DNA from: Euborellia annulipes
Lineage: Eukaryota > Arthropoda > Insecta > Dermaptera > Anisolabididae
Direction: 5' to 3'
Assembly (NCBI GenBank): GCA_023213315.1
Contig: JAKCPI010004364.1
Location: 157,433-221,432, forward strand
DNA length: 64,000 bases
A program made the translations under genes and the position numbers. Each line of letters starts with the position of its first letter. Within the stretch, counting starts at the first letter, position 1. The notes beneath the pieces were generated by a model. The model was not told the DNA's origin. It ran no database searches and saw nothing but the letters and a program-made list of their open reading frames with translations. This document shows positions 11,269-23,957 of the stretch, in pieces.

Positions 11269-12479
11269 CTTTTCAAAAAAATTTTAAGAAGTGAAACTTC
11301 TGGTATAACAAATTCGAGTCCCTTACTCGTGTGGCCAGAAATTTTTTTTTCTTTTATAACGACTCAACTCATTTTTACTTCGATAACTCTTTAATAAATC
11401 AATCATTCTAAAATTATTTTATCTGGCCATTTCCTACCTATTCCCTAACGTGAATTTTGCGTAGAAGGGAATATTTATTATAAATATTTAATTTTTTTTT
11501 TTTATTTATTTAAACTTATTTCGAGTTTACAATTAAACATCTACAAAAATTTGAAGTTTGATCTTTTTTTTTTGCAACTAAAACATGAATAAGAAGAGAG
11601 GAATTTGAAAATAATATTATTTCTTCAATATTTAAGATCATTTTAAATGCACTCTGGGATTCACATTTTGTGATTTCGTGTATACCCACGAGATACCAGA
11701 ACTAAGACTGAATCTTCTTCTAAATCTTGAGTGATTTGTTTCATTTTATTTTCTTCAAAATAACAGGCCAAAGCGTCAGTTTATAGATATATATTTTTTT
11801 TTTACAAATAATTATAGAGCCATATACAAACATTAAATATTCTTTTTTTTTTTAATAAGTATGTTTATATATATTGTGAGAAACAATTTTGTTTTTCGTG
11901 ATCCTCTTCCCCATTAGCAATCTCTATTTTAAAATTCTTAAGATCTTTCTTTCACTCTTCATTTGCATATTTGTACACATAAATGTCAAAAGTAAGTTGT
12001 GGCACTTCATAATTTTTGCTTATCTTCCATACTCTTCTGGCATGTGTCGTTAGGCTGTTCAAATGGGAAATTATTTAGATATATACATTGAACGGACTCT
12101 TCGTTTTTATTATATAATCATTTATAATCAATAAACATTTTTCTTTTGGGAGATGATTACCCAAAATCAGACAAAACGGTTCTATACTCTAAGTTTACAG
12201 TTTATATCAAACCAACCAATTAATCATAAAAAAAAAAATGGATTTTTTTTTATTTAAAAAAGAAACGACTCGCTATTGTCAACTAAACTATCACATATCT
12301 GGCTTTAATTTTACGCTGAAAGGGATAACAAATCTTTTTTATGTTTTTTTCTGATTCAGATTTTTTAAACACAAAAAAAAAAAAAAAAAAATCTAATCAA
12401 ATGAAACATGAATCATTCAACCTTTTTTTTTTATTTTTAATTTTCTCTCTTTGTAGTAGTAGTATATCTATATATATAT
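11269..12479. other. AT-rich non-coding DNA
   Basis: Homopolymer-rich AT sequence with no exon-like stretch and no recognised repeat copy. Confidence 0.5.
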
Positions 12480-12760
12480 ATAATACTTGAAAAAGTGCAG
12501 CTTGTGTTTTGGCAGATGGCAGGAAAACTCCCCTTGTGTTATGAGTATTTGGAATGGGAGAGGGACTGACAGGGTGGGGGAGGGGGCGAACCGCGGTCAC
12601 CCATAGGGAATTAATGTCAAATTATCATCCTGACGTGATAAACACACATTCCACATTACACTCACACACCGATATATTGCTCTCCCCCACCCTCCATCAA
12701 CCATAAACACGAAACATTACAACAGTTCAATTTCACCCCGTATTTAATTTATCTTTCAAT
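12480..12760. promoter_or_regulatory. GC-richer island, candidate regulatory DNA
   Basis: A 280-bp island with GGTGGGGGAGGGGGCG, a CRE-like TGACGTGA (12,631-12,638) and forkhead-like ATAAACA sites in unique sequence. No coding frame stands out. The regulatory role is inferred. Confidence 0.3.
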
Positions 12761-12877
12761 TGGATTATTATGTCCGAACATAACATAGAGAAAAGTCAGA
12801 AAAGCACATTTCATTTCTACTGTTGAGGAAAATTTTTTCTAGAGGGAACATTATTTTATTTTTTAAAAGTTATAAAG

Positions 12878-13727
12878 TACTCTCTAAAAACGAATTAGTA
12901 AAAAACTACTAATTCATAGTGTATAGTCACTTTTTTAAGATGTGCAAAGTAGACCACCCGTAAATAGTGGATATCCACTTTTTCAATTAGTAAAAATTAT
13001 TAATATGAAAAATTCACTAATTGAATAAGTGAATTTTTAAAAAAATAATGACCAAAAAAGAGATGTTTAAGATATCTGAAATAAGGTGCGATGACACCGG
13101 GACCTTAACTTGTGTTTACTGACTCGAGTTCTAGCCGAACCCACTTAAACTTGACTTACTATTACTTCTCTGTTATTTGCTATATAAGTATGTCGCTGAT
13201 GTTAACAATGCTTTTTACTTGAATGTTACTATATTCCTTCCCAGCAATTTATTTCTAAATAAACTTAATAAAACTAATTATCGTTATATCAAGAAATATA
13301 TTTACTAAATTTTAAGTAAAAATATTTCTTAATTGACTATTTAAAAAATAATATTTTATTAATTTAAAAAAATTTGGAATCTATTTGTTTTGACTTAACA
13401 TATATTTCCTGCAATTTTTAACAAAAAATACAAGTTATCTCAATATTATTATTTATTTGTATTATTATTACTTAAATAAAGCCTTATATTGCCAAAAATG
13501 TCTTTATTAAGGAACCGATCAAACAGCTGGTCGGCCATGTTGGCTTCTCAGACAGCCGGAATTGAATGAACTACTTTTTGAATTAGTAAAAAATAACTAA
13601 TCTAAAAGTAACCAATAAATTTACTAAATATCTTAGTAGATTCTACTCAAAATGACTAAATTTGGTGTAATTTTCTTACCTACTGTTTGAATAAGTATAA
13701 ATTCTACTAATTCGTTTTAAGAGAGTA
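12878..13727. mobile_element. Tc1/mariner-like MITE, about 850 bp
   Basis: Terminal inverted repeats: TA followed by CTCTCTAAAAACGAATTAG at 12,878, and the near-exact reverse complement ending GAGAG then TA at 13,727. A TA on each outer side fits the TA target duplication of Tc1/mariner elements. The interior has several ACTAATTC / GAATTAGT sub-repeats near both ends and no transposase frame. Confidence 0.7.
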
Positions 13728-13967
13728 GATTGTATTAAGCAAAAAAATATGACATACCCCCTATTTTTGTTTTGCTAATCCCGTCAGTCGCAAAAAAAAA
13801 AATTTAGTAATCCTATTTCTGAAATGAAATAATTTAAATTTGGCAAGAAATTTTGGATTCAAAGATTTTTTTTTAAAGCCTGGAATATAGGCAACCATTC
13901 ATTTGAGATCTTAGAATAGTTGTTTGGTTGCCTATGCTCAAGGAGCTTGGATGAATTTTTTTTATTT

Positions 13968-14566
13968 ACTTTTATGATAATATTCTGATCTTCGGAATTT
14001 TTTTTATAATAAATATTTTACAATATTTAATGCGGAAACTTTTCCATTCAGGTCTTGCGACTGCGTTGCAAACATTTACAGTTTCGATTTCGAACAATCC
14101 TTCATCAGGCCTAAAATACAAAAGGATTTAACATGAAAACCATTCAACACATTATCGTCATTACATTAGTTATATAAAATAACTCTGTATAATTGTTTTA
14201 TACACAATCATATATCTAAATGTGTAAAACATAATAATATAGAGATATTTTATATAATTAATGTAATGACGATAATGTGTTGAATGGTTTTCATGTTAAA
14301 TCCTTATATAATTAAATATTTATTAATATAAATTTCCGTTACACAGCTCACATACCCGATATATATATATATTCAATATTATATATAATTTCTTATTTAT
14401 TAAATCCTTATGTATTTTAGGTCTGATGATGGTTTGTTCGAAACCGAAACTGTAAAAGTTTCCAACGCATTCGTCAGACCTGAATAAAAAATTTTCCGCA
14501 TTAAATATTGTACAATATTTATTATAAAAAAATTTCCAAAATCAGAATATTATCATAAATGTAAAC
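13968..14566. mobile_element. Long foldback element with hammerhead-like motif
   Basis: Arms of about 200 bp (13,968-14,176 and about 14,255-14,566) are inverted copies. Outer matches: AATATTCTGAT / ATCAGAATATT and ATTTAATGCGGAA / TTCCGCATTAAAT. Inner matches: AACATGAAAACCATTCAACA and its complement at 14,280. The right arm has about 100 extra bp. Both arms hold CTGATGA followed by a hairpin and GAAAC (14,423-14,450 plus strand; 14,108-14,081 minus strand). Confidence 0.8.
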
Positions 14567-15829
14567 TTTCAAATATACCAAAGTTTAAACATTCACTTTT
14601 GCTGTTTCCACTATATTAAAGTATTATTTTGTTTTAACCAAATGATCTCAATAATAAATAATAAACATTGATCGATTGACTGATCTCACACAATATTCAT
14701 TCTTTAGCTCTTAACTCTTTACAAGTTCTAATGGGATAATTCAGGTTTATGAGTTAATAGGATACTGACTGTATTATTAATCCATCTATAAAATTCATCA
14801 AATCGCTCTTCTGTAAGCAAAAACTTTAAAGCCTAAGCGTTAATAGTGTTAAAATTTAATGTCATGTCGGGGGGCGCCTTTAATATTTTAACGCCGTATT
14901 TAATGCATAAAAATGGCGTTAACTTAAAAAGTAAGGTTATGGTTTTGACAGCTTTGAAATAAAAGCAGCAAGTTAACGTCGCTGGTAAAACTTTGTTTAG
15001 AGAATAGCATTTTTTAACGCTGGTGTGTCAAATAGGCCTACAGGATGGAAAATAACAAAACAAGTTAGTAATGCGCATGCGCGAGAATAGCATTTTTAAT
15101 CGCTGATATTATTACTTTATTAACACCCATTTGTTGATGTTAAATTTTACCCTGTTTTTAGAGGATATAACTGATTATCATTTAAATAAATTTTATCAAT
15201 AAAATTTGAAATTTGGGCATTAATTAGATCAAGACAATATCTCTAAGGAACTTTTACATTACTAAAGGGCCCAGAGGAGTAGAAAAAACATAAATATATA
15301 ATGCTAATTCAAACATGGAACTAAGTCATTATTATCCACAACTTGTATACGCCACTCATTTTCCCGTATTCCGCGAATTTTGGTCTCCCTTAAACAAAAT
15401 CCGCCACTGATTTACATGAAAATTCCCAAATAGTTGAACATAAAATAAACCCTTGCATTCTTTTTCTGGCTGCTATCCATTTAAACAAAGCTTTATCACA
15501 TTAAAATGTGAGTTATGAATGGACTCTTTTTCATAAAAGAATTTTCAATATTAAATTTTTATTTAAACTACTTATTCAATTTTTTTTTTTTTTAAATCAC
15601 CGATTGATATTTTTTATGTAGATAAAATATTCATAGAATACAAAGCTTTAAATGTCAATACCTTTGATAAGGATTGTATATTATAAAAAAAAATCATTTA
15701 TTGACCTCTCTTGTCGAGATATGCAAATTTAATGCTAGCAAACATCAACTGCAATATTCATTTGCCGATCTAAAAGGTTACGACCATTACTAGCAAATTA
15801 GGTAAATATTTCACTTGAGCTGGCTAGTA
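14567..15829. other. AT-rich non-coding DNA
   Basis: No gene. Bases 14,860-15,120 are moderately GC-richer, with GGCGTTAAC and its inverse AACGCC and a twice-repeated GAGAATAGCATTTTTAA. This suggests a decayed transposon fragment that I could not delimit. Confidence 0.4.
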
Positions 15830-16130
15830 GTTTGTTTTTGATTGGCTCATTTGACTCGTCACCGTTAAATAATAAAACATTATTCTCTCCGTAAAGAATA
15901 TTTAGTGCTTTTGCCAATCGTGGAACAGCAGAGACCCATTGATGTATACATAAATATTAGCTTAATCTGCTTAACCTGGTTCAACATGTTGAATCGATTA
16001 TCGATTTGAATATTCATGATGGACTGATTAGCACGCGCTGATAATATAAAACGCCAATTATTTGGTCGGAATTAATTTTTGATTTCCAATCATTGGCCTC
16101 CTTCCCACTCTTCGTTCTCTTTCTCTGTCA
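15830..16130. promoter_or_regulatory. Candidate enhancer rich in homeodomain-like sites
   Basis: Unique sequence with many TAAT/ATTA-type sites: GCTTAATCTGCTTAACC, GAATCGATTATCGATTTGAA, CTGATTAGC and CCAATCATTGG. The clustering of such cores in an otherwise gene-free region suggests enhancer DNA. This rests only on motif density. Confidence 0.3.
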
Positions 16131-16271
16131 CTAAAAACTCGAGTAGAATAATGATAACACGATATATAGGCTATAGAATATCATCAAATACAAAATTAAT
16201 CCGTAGGCCTATTATTTTTTTCGATATTTCAAAATTTATTTTTTTCCGCTTCACTTGCTATTGAGTGACAC

Positions 16272-16534
16272 TTAATTGGACCCTGTTACGCATTAGTGTG
16301 TCAAGCGCCAAGATTTGAAAAAATTAGCAATAAAGTTTTTTGTTTTCATTGGATTATATATAATTTTTTTTTGTCAATTGTGCAAGGGTAACATTAAACA
16401 TAAATTTTTTTAGGACATACAGTATTTCATAAAAAATACTATTAATTATAGCATTTGAAACAATATTCCGTGCTTAACTCAATTTTTAATTTTTTGGCGC
16501 TTGACTCACCATTGCATAACAGGGTCCAATTGTT
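16272..16534. mobile_element. MITE with about 37-bp inverted ends
   Basis: The left end reads TTGGACCCTGTTACGCA and GTCAAGCGCCAA. The right end is its reverse complement, TTGGCGCTTGAC and TGCATAACAGGGTCCAA. The interior of about 190 bp is AT-rich and non-coding. The flanks share AATT but no firm target duplication is seen. Confidence 0.8.
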
Positions 16535-17359
16535 ATACTAGACTTCAAGAAATAATAAAAATATTGAAATTTACAGTTGTAGTGTAAATTCTGAAATTTT
16601 TCTCTTTAATTAAATGATTTTTACTTTCTTTTATATAAGCTTATATTGATTGGTATCCAATTGAATTGAAATAAATTCTTTCCCCTGGGACGGGACATTT
16701 ATTCCTGGGATCTTTGTTTTTTATTCTTTTCGGCATCTTTGATCATTTAGAGTTTAAACGATTCGTATTATATTTATATTAATGACGATATTTGAAATCC
16801 AGGCACATTTATCTTGGATTCTATAATAGCTACTCTCGAAAACTAAATAAATACGTCGACACAAAAAAATCTGGTGAGAAAATAGTGATTTGCTGTTATC
16901 ACACCAAATTTTTTAACATCGGGATTGTGGGCAGGCCAAAAAACTTTCGGATTTTCTCCCCTATAATTTTTTTTTAAATAATCTTTTAAAATAATTTTAC
17001 CGAATTTAAAATTTTAACACTGTTTCGCTCTATCTATATCTTTCTCTTCATTTATAATTTTTTTGGATTTAGGGGCAGGTCTGAAGAAATTTCCTGAAAT
17101 TTTACTGTTCCGCAGTGACAAAAAAAATTTGATTGATAAATACTATTTAAATTTGTCATATTAATTAACCTTTAGTGTTATAAATTAATCAACGAAAGGA
17201 ATTGTTTCTCAATTAATCCATCAATATTCCAGTCACATCTCTATAATCACAATAAAATATCCATCACAAAAGACAATCGTGATTCCACATAATGACTGCG
17301 AACGTTTTTTGTAAAGAAATTAAAAATAAAAGAATGCGATTTTTTTTTCCATTTTATAT
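16535..17359. other. AT-rich DNA with a solo hairpin remnant
   Basis: No gene. A short piece of the X-box element (16,838-16,914) is listed separately. The remainder is AT-rich. Confidence 0.5.
16838..16914 (+). mobile_element. X-box element remnant, degenerate hairpin only
   Basis: Contains AACTAAATAAATACGTCGAC, then AATCTGGTG and its inverse CACCAAATT. This is the 3' hairpin of the family with a shortened loop. The element body is missing on both sides. Confidence 0.75.
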
Positions 17360-17675
17360 GTATGAGAGTTCAGTGTGTTATGTGTATGTGTAAAATGCGG
17401 TTGGCGCAAAGGGCTTTTAGCATGGATGCTGTGCTCCAGACCGAGACGAACATCAAGTGGCGGCTGTTCTCTCACTCTCTCTCTGAAAGAGGAGAGGGGG
17501 GACACACGCAGAGAGAGAGAGAGAGGAAAGGGCAAAGGGGGTCCCAGCTTGCATGCATGCATGCACACACAAACACATACTAACGCAAATGAGAAGGGCC
17601 AGATGTGCGTGGCGTGTCGACTTCCGGTGATACACGTGCCAACTTCTAAACCACTGCTTGGCGAACCTTTTTAAG
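17360..17675. promoter_or_regulatory. GC-rich island with GA and TGCA repeats
   Basis: A 300-bp island containing a CT/GA-rich part (17,466-17,525), a TGCATGCATGCATGCA run near 17,550 and GTGCGTGGCGTGTCGAC. Five short ORFs overlap in opposite frames, so composition rather than coding explains them. Possibly a regulatory element with GAGA-type sites; function is inferred. Confidence 0.3.
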
Positions 17676-17844
17676 TGTGTTGACTATAAAAGGAGATTTT
17701 CTCCTGAGATAATTTTCGGGAATTTTATCAAAGGATTTTACGATAAAGAATCCAGAAATTGGAATGATTACCTTCAAACCAGGCTTTGATTTTAAGGTAT
17801 AAATATTTTTATATCCTGTTTAATAAGATTTATTTGACAATGAT

Positions 17845-18430
17845 TACTTTCTCTTATAGGCCTATATATATAGAGAAAGAAAGTATTGGTTTCATTTCAA
17901 AAATTCGATGTCGAGATTTTGATGGATATACACGTTTTGAGGTCCCCTGACTCCAAAAAAGTGAATTTTTACAACCAGGTCTGTTTGTAAAGCAAGAAGG
18001 AATTGAGCTACTAGGTTGAAATTTTATATTAATGTTAGATACTCTCCTGAAAACACGAAGCTTTTGTACAAAATCGGTTAAAAAGTACTAGTATTTTACT
18101 GAAGTACTTTTTCAGTTTCTATTTTCTCAAAATTGGCTCTAACGATTTTGATTAAAATTCATAAATCAAATATTTTTTAGATGCTCTTTAAAAAGTATAT
18201 CAGTAAAATTTTTCGTGAAAATTGTTTGAAGTACACTTACTTTACTGATGTGGAAGCATTCGTGGCTCAGCGCCATCTATGATTCGCAAGTGGTCAAGTT
18301 GAGAACTAAGGTGCTATGGAAACTAAATATATCTCGACACAAAAAATCTGGTGTTACAGCACAGTGCACAACTTTCGATTACTGAAGATAAGAGTAAGTT
18401 GTGTGCTCTAAATCACACCATATTTTTTTA
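17845..18430 (+). mobile_element. X-box element, diverged copy lacking the X-box
   Basis: Begins TACTTTCTCTTATAGG and follows the family order to the hairpin ending CACCATATTTTTTT at 18,430. The stretch that would carry the X-box is replaced by about 80 bp including GGCTCAGCGCCATCTATG. The sequence AACTAAGGTGCTATGG before AAACTAAATATAT shows a subfamily shared with the copies at 6,190 and 45,450. Confidence 0.85.
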
Positions 18431-19376
18431 TTTATAAATATTGAATTCGACGTAAATGAGCAATAAAAAATTTTCATTATCATAATACAATGCTTTCTTC
18501 TTACTACCGCATTATACATAATAATAAATCAAGTTGTATGTCTGCGGGAGTTGGTTGATTTCGATCGTAGAAAGATTTTAATTCATTATTCAAAAGGACA
18601 GATATCTTCCTCAATAAATATTTTTTTTATTATATAATTCTCCAAATAAACAAATATTTCGCGTTCACCCCAGTTTCTTTTTTTATCATAATTCCAACAT
18701 GGAAATGTTTTACGATCATTTAACAATCTACTAGGGAAAATAAAAATATAATTTTCAATAAAAATATTTTTACTGTTTTCTTCGTGTTCAATTTATTTTC
18801 AACTATGAAAGAAATATTTTTTTTTTTTTTTTTTTCTTTTTGATTCTTTAAGGGGATGTTGTTTCTTAAAGAATGTCACAAATGTATTTTTAAAGGAAAT
18901 AATAGCGGATAAGAAAGATTATGGGAAAGTAACTACATAAAAACAACAAGAATATTCTAAAATGTTTCTTTTCTTTTTTGTCGTTATATAAAATGTTGGT
19001 TAAAATATCAAGAGAATTTTGTCAAATGCTTAGAACTGTGTAAAAACTAATCCGTTCTCAGGATATCTTTTTAGTCAATTAACAGATGAAAATATCCGGT
19101 AAAAAAATTAATTCACACAAAGAAAGAGGATTAAATATTTGAAGAATTTAATCTTCCAGAATTGTTCTTTATACAGATCAGAGGAATGATGTTCTCATTG
19201 AGATCTAATTTGTCACGTTTACATTCCTTTCTTGTGAAGCCAAAAAGAGAAACATACAAAATTTGAAATTCCAAAATCAAAATTCTAATTTAAAATAAAA
19301 TTGATATCTGAATTGATCAAAAAAACACATGCAAAAATTCCCACGGAAAAGTGCAAATTTAGCGTCTGGATGTCTT
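18431..19376. other. AT-rich non-coding DNA
   Basis: No gene or repeat copy is recognised. Poly-T and AT runs are frequent. Confidence 0.5.
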
Positions 19377-19690
19377 TGCATGTGTATCACTGTTGGGGGA
19401 TTATGGTCTTGAAAAATGCTATCCCCCACTATCTGGATTCTCTCACTCGCTTTCGTTAATGTCGGACAATCATCAAGTTTGGAACCAACAGATCTGACAT
19501 CTATTATTTCTAAACCCGACAACTCCTGGATGCAGGCAACCCACAACACCTTGCTACTCAATAAGGCTGAAAATGGTTCACGATCAATCGCTTTGGATAA
19601 TGAACTATCTTTATTTTCCTAACTCGCTCTTGGATTATATGCTTCGACTAAAGATAATCCGACTCAATTGTAAACTAGGAGCCAGTTTCA
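19377..19690. promoter_or_regulatory. GC-richer unique island
   Basis: About 310 bp of balanced composition. ORFs of 94 aa (minus) and 68 aa (plus) cross it but neither resembles a known protein. A conserved non-coding element or an unrecognised short exon are both possible. Confidence 0.25.
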
Positions 19691-20099
19691 TCACTAAGCA
19701 AATTTAAGCAAGAACGAGCTAACAACCCAATAGTAAACAAGAAGTTCCTTTATCTTTGGTATGTGTTTTTCTTCTATGATTAGCTAACCTCAAGTCTGGG
19801 AAAGTTAATAAAAGATTTGAGTGCATAAATAATTAATTACTCGGGTATATATTAATTCATATTATAGTATGTGCAATAAACAATTGTCGCTTGTATTAAT
19901 ATTAGTGAAGATAGAAAGTTTACTCAAAACAAGGAATAATTTTAAAATTCATGAGACTTTTGTATTCCTAATTTCACTTATATATTAAACTTTATCCTGA
20001 GACTTAGATCTAGCAAACCATGGAAGAAGAAACTCTTCTTGTTTAATCTTTTGTTTTATACATTTACTAATATCAGAAGACTCTTTTAAAGAGGATTTA

Positions 20100-20212
20100 A
20101 AAAATTAATTAATTTATAAATTTTAATCAAAATCGTTAAAGCCAATTTTGAGAAAATTGAAAATAACTGAAAATGTAGGCCTACATCATTAAAGTACAAG
20201 TGCTTTTTGGCA
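20100..20212 (-). mobile_element. X-box element fragment
   Basis: Reverse fragment: TTTTAATCAAAATCGTTAAAG, TTTTGAGAAAATTGAAAATA, CATCATTAAAGTACAAGTGC. It is the middle of the element without termini, X-box or hairpin. Confidence 0.7.
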
Positions 20213-20400
20213 GATTTTTTGCTCAGGGGCCCACATTTTGTGGGTACGTGGATGGCGACCACGAGCTGCCCGAGCTGGGACAGGAGTACTTCAGTTCTTT
20301 AAATGTCTGTCTCTTCCTTCCTCTTTTCAACAGGCGCCAGACCGTGGGACGGGCCGGCCTGTCCTATTTCTTTCAGTCGTAAAAACGTATGACAGGGTTG
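20213..20400. other. GC-rich segment of unknown origin
   Basis: An abrupt GC-rich block (GCGACCACGAGCTGCCCGAG, GGACGGGCCGGCCTGTCC) adjoins the transposon fragment. Two overlapping plus frames are open, and neither is recognisable. The opening TTGCTCAGGGGCCCA also occurs at about 44,073, which suggests a dispersed element rather than an exon. Confidence 0.3.
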
Positions 20401-20454
20401 GAGGGTATATATGGGTATTTCAAAGAAATAAGGTCAGGCAGCTAATAATGAAAT

Positions 20455-20720
20455 AAAACGAGGTTTATTCCACTCTGCTCGTCGATGTTTCGGGTGTCAG
20501 TCACACCATTTTTCACGACCAGGTGGATAATTTTATTAGTTATAAAAAATTAATATAAATTGTAATAAAATAATGTGATATTCAGATGAAAGAAAGGATG
20601 TCAGTTAAACAGAATCGAATGGAAATCCCGGAAGAAAATGGCATTTAATTAATGCCGAAACGTTTTCTCTTATTGGGATTTTCATTCGATTCGATAAGTC
20701 TATTGATATTCATATTTAAA
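20455..20720. repeat. Hairpin-GAAACG type repeat fragment
   Basis: Contains GTCGATGTTTCGGG on one side and, at 20,640-20,661, GGCATT - loop - AATGCC directly followed by GAAACG. This is the hairpin-plus-GAAACG signature seen in several foldback elements of the window. Borders are unclear. Confidence 0.4.
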
Positions 20721-21889
20721 TAAATATCGTTTTATTTCCCCATTAGCTGCCTATCCTCATAACTTCGAAATAAAAAAAAAGTTTAATCAAATAGGCCTAT
20801 ATTTTTTTGAAAAATTGTAGAAGAAAAAATTTCTGTCTTGTGGCCCTTTGCCCGCGACGGTAACAATATCTTTAAGATTTTTCTGAAAAATTATTATTAA
20901 TTACCATTAGTGGTTATATTTATGTTTAACTCATTGAAAATTATTGATTACAACTTCTCCTTGCTTACATTCTGATATTAATTTAAATTCCTCTGAGATG
21001 ATAATTCACACTCCTCATTCTGCTCGTTAAGTTGCAAAGTTAACGTCTACCCTTCTGTTAATTACATGTGTTTGGAGTAAATTAACAACTTTAATGTATA
21101 GCTATATATAGCCTCTATGTATTTTCACAGGGACGAATTAATGCAATTTTGTCGGAGGGGGCGGTTTTTTTTTATATTTAAGGGTTTTTTTCTGCATCGG
21201 AGGCAGACGCCCCTTCCGCCCCCTCCCTTCTTTAATCCGTCGATGTATTCTAAATATTTTTTTTAAGAATCATTCAAGCAAACCGGCTTCGGCGGGTTGC
21301 ATACCTGTCTAGGAAGCTTCGCCCTTTAGCACTCAGTATTTTATTCTACAGTAATAACTATTTTGTTTTATCTCTAGAAGATTTGGTATTATCAATTTTT
21401 AAAATATTTTTAATAAACTCTTCATATATTTTTGTTTGATGGAGCTCAAAGGAGATTCAAATTTCATATATGAAGTTATTAATAAAAAAATAATGAATAT
21501 TTGCAAATATTTCTGAGAATGCATAGGTGGAAATAATTTTGATTTTGCAATCTATTGATCGCTTTAGCCATTCATCATTTTCCTGAGTTAGAATTTTAGT
21601 ACTTTTGTTTGAAATATGGAATACGTTTCTGATACTGTTGTTGTCATATTAGTCTTTCGCTTTAATTGATTAGTTAATGTTGCTATCAAGGGAATGAGTT
21701 TTATGAGGATTTATTAATAATAATAAAGGTCGACAGATATATTTCGTTGCTTAAAATGTTACAATATTTAAGCTAAAACATTTTAGTTTTATAATAAAAA
21801 AAGACAGGAGTGGAATCAATTAATTTTTAATCAAGGAAAGCAGTTAAACTAAAAAAAATTAACTCAATTTTTTTTTCTTCGGACGAAAT
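20721..21889. other. AT-rich DNA with a small MITE-like block
   Basis: No gene. A candidate 120-bp MITE at 21,130-21,248 is listed separately. CGGCTTCGGCGGG near 21,283 resembles the GC-rich CCGCCCGCCTTCGG at 49,510, probably fragments of one repeat. Confidence 0.45.
21130..21248. mobile_element. Possible short hAT-like MITE
   Basis: Starts CAGGGACGAATTAATG and ends TTAATCCGTCGATG, so the ends are imperfectly inverted (GACGRATTAA). The interior is GC-rich, with GGAGGGGGCGG and CGCCCCTTCCGCC. CAGGG starts are typical of hAT ends, but the flanking 8-mers match only partly. Confidence 0.35.
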
Positions 21890-22140
21890 ATTGTTATGGG
21901 AATTTTTATTTTTGAAAGTTTGTCAAGATTTTTCTCGTGAGGAAAGGGAGAGAGAGGTGGTGGGGGCAGGGTGAGAGTTTTGGGGTTTATCCAGCAAAGC
22001 AGAGGAAAACAAAACTCTTTAATTAGGTCACACGTTACGGCCAGATGAATCTTGGTTGGAACTCTTCCAAAGATCTCATCCCCCTTTTCGTTCTCCTGCT
22101 GATTTTGGACTTGTTTTGAAATTCCTTTCATGTTTCATGG
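21890..22140. promoter_or_regulatory. GC-richer unique island
   Basis: About 250 bp with GGGAGAGAGAGGTGGTGGGG and TCACACGTTACGG in unique sequence. A 90-aa minus frame covers it but is lysine- and proline-rich low complexity. A regulatory role is a guess. Confidence 0.2.
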
Positions 22141-23480
22141 ACGATCGCAAGTTGGTTCTTTCAACTCTTAGGAAATCAACAGCTGCACCTCATAAAATTG
22201 TATTTTGTTTATTTAAGTGAGCAAAAGAATCAACCGTTGATTTAATTAAAAAAATAAAATAAAAAAAAAAAAAAACAGGAGAGAAAAAGAAATGCTGGAA
22301 AGAGGATTTATAGCGTCATCTGAGAGTTTTAACTTTTTGCCTTGCCAGGTTTAAAAAAAAAAAAAAAAAAACTTTACTATAAGTTTATGGGTTACAAGCA
22401 ACAGAAGAAAAAAATGCTGATGTTCTTTATGGTTATTAAACAGTGGAGAGAGCATACCAAAAATTCTTGCCCTTAAAAATAACATTTTCAAATAACATAA
22501 AAAAATCTTTAAAAAAATAAGGGGAGAAATGCCAAATCACTTAAATAATGATAAAAAAATCAGTTTCAAGAATACCACGAAATTTTTCATGGAATATGTC
22601 GGCCTGATTGTAGGACGCTGGTCTAGATTTTTCATTTATGAATACACTAAAAAATTTATCTTGCACTTTCTAATTATACAAGATTAATATTGCTTCATGT
22701 TTAATATCATGACAAATGAATATGAGTTTTTTATGACTAATTACGGCTATTTTCATTATGCTATAATGAATCTGATAATTAGTTTTATTATTAAAAAAAA
22801 ATACATAGTTTTTTTATTAGTTCCAATTGCAGTTGCAGTTTGACATAAGGAAGAAATATGGATATTTTATATCGATATCGTAAAAATAATTAAAATTGCG
22901 AATTTCTTTCCAGGTTCCAACTATTTAGAAATTCGAATTGGGTCAAGTATGATCGTTAACTAGTGTCGTTTCTTGATTGATTGATTCTAATCAACCCTTA
23001 GGTGCTGTGACGTAGCGCAGATGTATGAAAATTTTACACCTTCCAAATAATTTAGAAAAATATGGACAGGGTTTTGGTTTCAGATCTAGAAAAAGACTTA
23101 AACAAACTTGGTTCTTGATGGGATTAATTTCCATATCTTCCTACAGAATTCCGATGATAAGGTGACTGTAGATATCAGTTAACTTAGGAAAGGAACTGGC
23201 AATCGAAAGATTAGAGAGTAGCCTATTATTGCTTATTATTATTATTTGTTTCACAAAATTTATCATAAATTGAAAATTTCAAAATTCCTAAAAAAACTTA
23301 TTAGGTTAAGTACTACTTCCAAGTGACGTATTTACTCCAAAAGTTGATAGAAATCTACAATTTTAGTGTAAGGAGCATATACCAAATTTCACCGATCTAG
23401 CTGCTCTGGTTTTTAAGCAATCGTGTTCACACACACACCCAGACGTAATTCCAAAAGATTATACGAGAAAGTTTCGGGGA
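22141..23480. other. AT-rich non-coding DNA
   Basis: Two long A-runs (about 22,256-22,276 and 22,352-22,370), otherwise AT-rich. No exon or repeat is recognised. Confidence 0.5.
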
Positions 23481-23732
23481 AGTCATTCCATTTATTTATT
23501 TTGTATTTCAAATACTTAGATCAAAGTATTTTGTCCGAATCAATATTTTAACTTTTTTTTTTAATTTTAATAAATAGCCAATTATAATTAGTGTCATATG
23601 CATCAGTAAATAGACTTGTTAATAGATCTAAAATAGTCCCAAGAATTTACTGGCGACAAGCTACTTGTAAAAATGTCTGCCTTTGTATTTTGAATAAGTA
23701 TTTTGTATTTAAAATAATTTAAATTTAATAAA

Positions 23733-23892
23733 AGGAGGCTCGTGGCTAATCGGATAAGGTGCGGATTACAAATCTAGAGTTGCTACCCAACTCGGGCTCA
23801 AATCCCACTTGTCGTGAAAATTTTCAAACATTGCCTCCTCCGTGTCTCTCTGTTATTGGAAGTTAATCTCTGTTGAGAGATTGTAGAAAAAA
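23733..23892 (+). mobile_element. tRNA-derived SINE (family C)
   Basis: The head has an A-box-like TGGCTAATCGG and a B-box-like GGCTCAAATCCC about 55 bp apart, the internal RNA polymerase III promoter layout. About 70 bp of body follow, with a final A-run (23,884-23,893). No acceptor stem closes, so it is a SINE and not a tRNA gene. Confidence 0.6.
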
Positions 23893-23957
23893 AAAATACC
23901 TGAGTTCTAAGTATTACTTCTCCCTATTATATTTAATATATATATAGAGAGAGAGTG

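Noticed and set aside
17320..17674. Five overlapping ORFs of 60-99 codons on both strands
   Set aside because: They share one GA/TGCA-repeat-rich island and arise from low stop frequency. No frame is preferred and no domain is visible.
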